A program made the position numbers and the translations under genes. Shown here piece by piece: positions 5,807 through 9,665 of a stretch of DNA of 9,665 nucleotides; within the stretch, counting starts at the first letter, position 1; each line of letters opens with the position of its first letter. The notes below the pieces were generated by a model. That model was not told the origin of the DNA and searched no databases. It worked only from the letters and a program-made list of their open reading frames with translations. Source of the DNA: Clostridia bacterium (GTDB taxonomy: Bacteria > Bacillota > Clostridia > Christensenellales > CAG-138); assembly GCA_030530185.1 (NCBI GenBank), contig JAUMVL010000059.1:1-9665 (forward strand), given 5' to 3'.

Positions 5807-6925
5807 ATGGCAAATCTGTCACTCAGAAACATCAAGAAGGTCTACGACAACAAGGTCACCGCGGTCGATGATTTCAATCTCGAAATCGCCGACAAGGAAT
5901 TTATCGTGTTTGTCGGCCCGTCCGGCTGCGGTAAATCCACCACCCTGCGTATGGTAGCCGGTTTGGAGGAAATCTCCGGCGGCGAACTGTACATCGACGG
6001 CAAGCTCGTAAACGACGTTGCGCCCAAGGACAGAGACATCGCGATGGTTTTCCAAAACTATGCGCTCTATCCGCACATGTCGGTATACGAGAACATGGCG
6101 TTTGCGCTGAAGCTGCGCAAAACCCCGAAGGCGGAAATCGACAAAAAGGTGCGGGAGGCTGCCGAAATCCTCGGCATTACCGAATACCTCCAGAGAAAGC
6201 CCAAGGCTCTGTCCGGCGGACAAAGACAGCGCGTTGCGATCGGTCGTGCGATTGTCCGCGAGCCGAAAGTCATGCTGATGGACGAACCGCTGAGTAATCT
6301 CGACGCGAAACTCCGTAACGAAATGCGCGCTGAAATCATCAAGCTCCGCCATCGCATTAATACGACCTTTATCTATGTTACCCACGATCAGACCGAAGCG
6401 ATGACGCTCGGCGATCGCATCGTTATTATGAAGGACGGCTTCATCCAGCAGATCGGCACGCCGCAGGAGGTGTTCGATCATCCGTCCAACCTGTTTGTGG
6501 CAGGGTTTATCGGCTCGCCGCAGATGAATTTCTTCGACGGCGAACTGAAGAAGACGAACGGCAAGTACAGCGTCGTGATCAACGGCGTCGAATTCCCGTT
6601 CTCCCCCGAGAAACAGGCGGAGTTTGAAGCGGTCAACGCAGAGCCGCAGCCGATCAAGCTCGGCATCCGTCCGGAGCATCTTTCGCTTTGCGGCGATACG
6701 GAGAATCAGCCGCACATCAAGGCGACCGTGGACGTCTCGGAAATGATGGGTTCCTCGATCCATCTGCACGTCACGGCGAATGAAAAGGACGTTGTGCTTG
6801 TCTTGCAGACCGTGGATCTGCCTGCGGATCACCGCAAGGGCTTCGAGTTCGGCGAAAGCATTTGCTTCACGTTTGACACGAACCTGATGCACCTCTTCGG
6901 TGCGGACGGGAAGAACCTGATCTGA
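5807..6925 (+). CDS. Carbohydrate ABC transporter ATP-binding protein, MsmX/UgpC type
   Basis: The 372-residue protein is the ATPase that powers carbohydrate importers of the MalK/MsmX/UgpC group, docking on the cytoplasmic side of two permease subunits. Motifs are complete: Walker A GPSGCGKST (37-45), Q-loop Gln83, signature LSGGQRQR (135-142), Walker B VMLMDE (155-160), D-loop SNLD (163-166) and switch His193, followed by a C-terminal TOBE/regulatory domain (about 235-372). The start MANLSL matches the family; an in-frame GTG at 5771 would add 12 residues of no family likeness. Neither has a clear ribosome binding site. No permease or solute-binding gene is adjacent, which fits a shared ATPase such as MsmX. 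A strong terminator follows. Confidence 0.95.
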   Translation: MANLSLRNIKKVYDNKVTAVDDFNLEIADKEFIVFVGPSGCGKSTTLRMVAGLEEISGGELYIDGKLVNDVAPKDRDIAMVFQNYALYPHMSVYENMAFALKLRKTPKAEIDKKVREAAEILGITEYLQRKPKALSGGQRQRVAIGRAIVREPKVMLMDEPLSNLDAKLRNEMRAEIIKLRHRINTTFIYVTHDQTEAMTLGDRIVIMKDGFIQQIGTPQEVFDHPSNLFVAGFIGSPQMNFFDGELKKTNGKYSVVINGVEFPFSPEKQAEFEAVNAEPQPIKLGIRPEHLSLCGDTENQPHIKATVDVSEMMGSSIHLHVTANEKDVVLVLQTVDLPADHRKGFEFGESICFTFDTNLMHLFGADGKNLI

Positions 6926-6941
6926 CACATACTTCATACTG

Positions 6942-6974
6942 AAACAGGCTGTTGCACACGCAACAGCCTGTTTT
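6942..6974 (+). terminator. Bidirectional terminator between the ABC ATPase and MATE genes
   Basis: A perfect 14-bp stem (6942-6955 with 6960-6973) with loop ACAC ends in TTTT on the plus strand and has the complementary AAA/TTT flanks on the minus strand. It begins 17 nt after the ATPase stop and ends 9 nt before the end of the converging MATE gene, so it serves both. Confidence 0.92.
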
Positions 6975-6982
6975 ACATTTCG

Positions 6983-8410
6983 TTATGCCGGTTTGCAGTC
7001 CTCGCCGTACGTGCGGATCAGCTTTTTACGCACCGTCAGGGAGAACGTTAGATGCAGCAGCCCGGTCAGTGCCCACGAAATCGGGTACGACAGGTACACC
7101 GTGACAAGGGTTGGAAACAACGGCACAACCGTCCAGATCCAGATCAGGCGAAACGCGCATGTGCCGACCAAGGAGATAATCGTCGAAGTAAACGAACGTC
7201 CGAGCCCGCGCAAAATGCCCGAACCGACCTCCATCCATGCGAGCAGGAAATACGGAATCACCATCACATAGATGCGCGTTGAAGCAGCTTCCACCGCAAG
7301 CGGCGCGCTGACATACAGCTCGATCAACGACACCCGGAAACAGAGCAGAATCGCGCTGACGCACAGTGCAATAATCGTCGTTACCAGATAGCAGTTGCGC
7401 ATCACCGAGCCGATGCGTTTGAACTTGCCTGCGCCGTAATGCTGGCTTGTAAACGTAACCGCCGCCTGATATACCGAGTTTGTAGCGGTGTAAGCAAAGC
7501 TTTCCAGACTGCCGCCCGCCGCATTGCCGTCGATGATGTCCGACCCGCCCGGGCATGTCGTATTGTTGATGCTGATGATCGCGGACTGAATCAGCATGTT
7601 GGACAGGGAAAACAGTGCGCCCTGCAGACCGGCCGGCAAGCCATCACGCACAATCTCCCTGAACGCGCGCCGGTCCATGGAGAGCTTCTTAAGTTCAAGC
7701 CGGCACGGTCCCTCGTCCCGCATCAGTACGATGCCAAGCAGAATCACCGACGCGACGTTGGACAGTACCGTCGCAAGCGCGACGCCGTCAACCGACATCT
7801 TGCAAACGAGCACGAAAAACAGGTTCATCAGAACATTGAACAGACCCGTCGCCGTCAGAACGAACAGCGGCGTACGCGTGTCGCCTTTGGCGCGCAAAAT
7901 CGCGATCTCATAGTTCGCGACGGCAATGAACGGAGCGCCCGCAAAGTAAATGTTCGTGTATAAGGTCGCAAGCTCCAGAATATGCCCTTCGTCGCCAAGC
8001 AGAATCAGAATCGGCCGACTGATGACCAGTCCGATGCCCGTACAGACGATTCCGAAGATCGCAGCCATAACGAGCGAGGTATGCACGGCATTTTGCACCT
8101 GCTCGCGGTCTCCCTTGCCGATGCACCGCGCCACGACAACATTCGTACCGACCGAGAAACCCATAAAGATGTTGAGCAGCAGATTGATGAATGCACCGGT
8201 GGTGCCGATCGAACCGATCGCGCCGTCAACGCCCGACATGCCCGCAACAACCATGTCCGCAGCATTATAGAATACCTGTAAAAGGTTGGTTGCCATCAGC
8301 GGCAGCGAAAACAGGAACACCTTGCCGAGCAAGGGGCCTTCAAGCAAATTCAGATCCTTTGCCCGCTGTCCTTGATGAAAAAAGTTATGTCCTTTTAGCG
8401 ATATTTGCAT
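6983..8410 (-). CDS. MATE-family multidrug/organic cation exporter
   Basis: The protein of 475 residues fits the usual 440-480 for MATE transporters, which export drugs, cations or lipid-like and peptide compounds in exchange for Na+ or H+. About twelve membrane segments form two repeats. The family signatures are LFSLPLMATNLLQVFYNAAD near the N-terminus of the first repeat and a matching LPAGLQGALFSLSNMLIQSAI segment opening the second. The chosen ATG has AAGGA just before it and leaves 34 nt after the lipoprotein gene. An upstream in-frame ATG at 8479 would add 23 basic, non-family residues and overlap the lipoprotein gene, so it is less likely. It is the last gene of the minus-strand operon. 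Substrate unknown. Confidence 0.92.
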   Translation of the reverse strand: MQISLKGHNFFHQGQRAKDLNLLEGPLLGKVFLFSLPLMATNLLQVFYNAADMVVAGMSGVDGAIGSIGTTGAFINLLLNIFMGFSVGTNVVVARCIGKGDREQVQNAVHTSLVMAAIFGIVCTGIGLVISRPILILLGDEGHILELATLYTNIYFAGAPFIAVANYEIAILRAKGDTRTPLFVLTATGLFNVLMNLFFVLVCKMSVDGVALATVLSNVASVILLGIVLMRDEGPCRLELKKLSMDRRAFREIVRDGLPAGLQGALFSLSNMLIQSAIISINNTTCPGGSDIIDGNAAGGSLESFAYTATNSVYQAAVTFTSQHYGAGKFKRIGSVMRNCYLVTTIIALCVSAILLCFRVSLIELYVSAPLAVEAASTRIYVMVIPYFLLAWMEVGSGILRGLGRSFTSTIISLVGTCAFRLIWIWTVVPLFPTLVTVYLSYPISWALTGLLHLTFSLTVRKKLIRTYGEDCKPA

Positions 8411-8444
8411 AATTCCTTTTCGTATCCTCGTCGTGCGCTGCTTT

Positions 8445-8966
8445 TTAACCGGCAGGCACGTAGGCAATTGCCCGGACAAAGCCGTCCTGCACGGTCACGT
8501 TGCGCTGTGCGGTGCCATCAACCGTCACATAGATTCCACCAACATCCGGCGTCGTATCAAGGATTGCCGCAAGCTCGGCCTCCGGCATGCCGATATACAG
8601 CCCATCCGGCGTTTTTACCGTATCATCGTCCACTGTGATCGCCGTAATGCGCTCGGTACCGTCGATCACGTTCGCCATAACCTCAAAGCCGTTAAAAAAG
8701 TAATAGATATCGTCCCCGTCAAACGCACAGCTCTGGCCGGAAAAGGTCGTATTCGACGAAACATGATCCAACAGATCCTGCATCGGATCATAGATGCCGA
8801 AGTCGAACCCGTCCGCCGAAAAGAACAAATCGCCGTAAGCGCCGCCTTTGACTGCGTTTGGGTCAACGAATACCGCCGTTTCTTCGACGCCAACCGGTCC
8901 CCTGGAGCAGGCAAGTACCGAACCGGCCAACAGGCAGCAGAGAATAAGAACAGCAAATGATTTCAT
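8445..8966 (-). CDS. Small secreted lipoprotein of unknown function
   Basis: The 173-residue protein has a clean lipoprotein signal peptide (hydrophobic 4-19, lipobox VLAC, Cys20) and so should sit on the outer face of the membrane. I do not recognise the mature part. It contains an acidic, aromatic segment with DGDDIYYFFNGFEV (about residues 84-97) and then a Gly-Met turn, GLYIGMPEAEL, near 122-132 that recalls BamE-like small folds; this is only an impression. The Met start is separated by one base from the stop of the upstream SGNH-like gene (TGACATG), with no ribosome binding site of its own, so translation is probably coupled and the two proteins may act together. The MATE gene follows 34 nt later. 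Confidence 0.8.
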   Translation of the reverse strand: MKSFAVLILCCLLAGSVLACSRGPVGVEETAVFVDPNAVKGGAYGDLFFSADGFDFGIYDPMQDLLDHVSSNTTFSGQSCAFDGDDIYYFFNGFEVMANVIDGTERITAITVDDDTVKTPDGLYIGMPEAELAAILDTTPDVGGIYVTVDGTAQRNVTVQDGFVRAIAYVPAG

Positions 8967-8967
8967 G

Positions 8968-9665
8968 TCAGTTTTGCGCGGCTATCGCGGCCGCTTTCTC
9001 CTTTTCGTATCGTTCCGTTTTTTCGTTCCACACCGCCGCATATGCAGCGTCCGTCCGCCGATCGGGCAGATTATACCGCTCCTTTAGTTCCGCCCCGAAC
9101 CAGTCCGACAGCTTTTCTGCGCCGTAGACGTTCAGATGCTGACCCATATCGCACGTGTCGACGGAAAAGTCAATCCCAATCGCATCATTTTCGGCGATCA
9201 TGTTCGTGTACCAAAGTCCATGTTCTTCTGCGAATGCACGCACGTCCGCATCCCATTCCCCGTACCAGTACGGCTCGATCGACGGAGATTTCATCAGAAC
9301 GAGCGTAATCCCCCTCTGCTCGCAAAGCGTTGCCATCCGATCCAGCCATTCCATGCTCTCTTTCGGAAGATGCGGATCGAGCAAGGGTGCAGGAGTCGGC
9401 GTCCGCGTGACCGGGCGTACATCCGCGCGCAGCAGATACCCGCTGTGAGAAACCGGTTCCTTATGAAACAGACAGCGAACATCCTCCGTTGTCAGCTCGC
9501 TCCAGCGTGTATGGAACCGCAGCAGCGGGAATACGTAGGAAATCAGCTCCTCGTCTTCGAGCATGCTCGCCCGGATCGCGCCGAGCTTGGCACGTCCCCA
9601 GCGCATCCCGTCAAGCGTCATCCGGTTATACGCCTCGTTTTGCGGTTCGCCGTATTTCAGCGCCA
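8968..9665 (-). CDS. SGNH/DltD-like hydrolase-fold protein, C-terminal part (5' end outside window)
   Basis: The frame stays open to the right edge, so the N-terminus is missing; 231 residues are visible. The C-terminal half has features of SGNH-fold proteins such as DltD/AlgX-like relatives: a beta strand ending in LVLMKSPS (about 121-128), then DMGQHLNVYGAEKLSDWF (172-189 of the visible part), in which Asp172 and His176 resemble the conserved Asp/His block, with the HLN-x-x-GAEK pattern common in this group. The nucleophile region with the expected GxS would lie upstream and is not seen. Such proteins often modify envelope polysaccharides or teichoic acids by acyl transfer, frequently beside an MBOAT gene; no MBOAT is visible here. 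The C-terminus is Lys/Glu-rich. Tightly coupled to the following lipoprotein gene. Confidence 0.7.
   Translation of the reverse strand, partial: ALKYGEPQNEAYNRMTLDGMRWGRAKLGAIRASMLEDEELISYVFPLLRFHTRWSELTTEDVRCLFHKEPVSHSGYLLRADVRPVTRTPTPAPLLDPHLPKESMEWLDRMATLCEQRGITLVLMKSPSIEPYWYGEWDADVRAFAEEHGLWYTNMIAENDAIGIDFSVDTCDMGQHLNVYGAEKLSDWFGAELKERYNLPDRRTDAAYAAVWNEKTERYEKEKAAAIAAQN

Noticed and set aside
5819..6937. A 372-codon open frame on the minus strand, almost exactly opposite the ABC ATPase gene
   Set aside because: Its translation is rich in Arg, His and Asp with no domain likeness, and the plus strand encodes a complete ABC ATPase with all motifs. It is a codon-bias mirror of a GC-rich gene.
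8411..8479. A 23-residue N-terminal extension of the MATE protein
   Set aside because: It overlaps the lipoprotein gene, lacks a proper ribosome binding site and is unlike MATE N-termini.

Overview
The window reads as a chromosomal piece of a low-copy housekeeping and transport region from a Gram-positive anaerobe, most likely class Clostridia (Bacillota). The reasons are: strong GGAGG-type ribosome binding sites, sigma-A promoters close to TTGACA/TATAAT, U-tract terminators, lipoproteins with Firmicutes-type signal peptides, the WalJ/RlmH gene pair, and an MsmX/UgpC-type sugar ABC ATPase. The moderately GC-rich codon use would suit gut Oscillospirales or Christensenellales, but this is inference. 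No phage, transposon, CRISPR, tRNA or rRNA gene is visible.

Layout. Positions 1-160 hold several consecutive hairpins followed by a terminator, perhaps the 3' end of a structured RNA or a 3' UTR entering from the left. 210-1130 (minus) is an AEC-family permease. 1311-3233 (minus) is a 640-residue DUF885 metallopeptidase-like lipoprotein, with its own promoter wrapped in inverted repeats and a strong terminator. 3333-4594 (minus) is a translationally coupled pair: a WalJ/YycJ-type metallo-beta-lactamase-fold protein and the 23S rRNA methyltransferase RlmH. A compact divergent promoter region (4595-4698) separates this pair from ispE (plus, 4699-5520), whose promoter places the transcription start on the A of the ATG, so the mRNA is predicted to be leaderless. 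A strong promoter and a roughly 210-nt leader then precede a sugar ABC transporter ATPase (plus, 5807-6925). A bidirectional terminator separates it from a minus-strand operon read from the right edge: a partial SGNH/DltD-like protein, a small unknown lipoprotein, and a MATE-family exporter.

How they fit together. RlmH and IspE are core functions (ribosome maturation and isoprenoid precursor synthesis). The ABC ATPase has no permease or binding protein next to it, as expected for a shared ATPase serving several carbohydrate importers. The SGNH, lipoprotein and MATE genes are tightly packed and point to the cell envelope, but their joint role is not known. The most unusual observations are regulatory: the leaderless ispE start with a palindrome in its promoter spacer, the ABC ATPase leader with a perfect Shine-Dalgarno sequence that has no start codon in reach, and the pair of inverted repeats at the DUF885 promoter.
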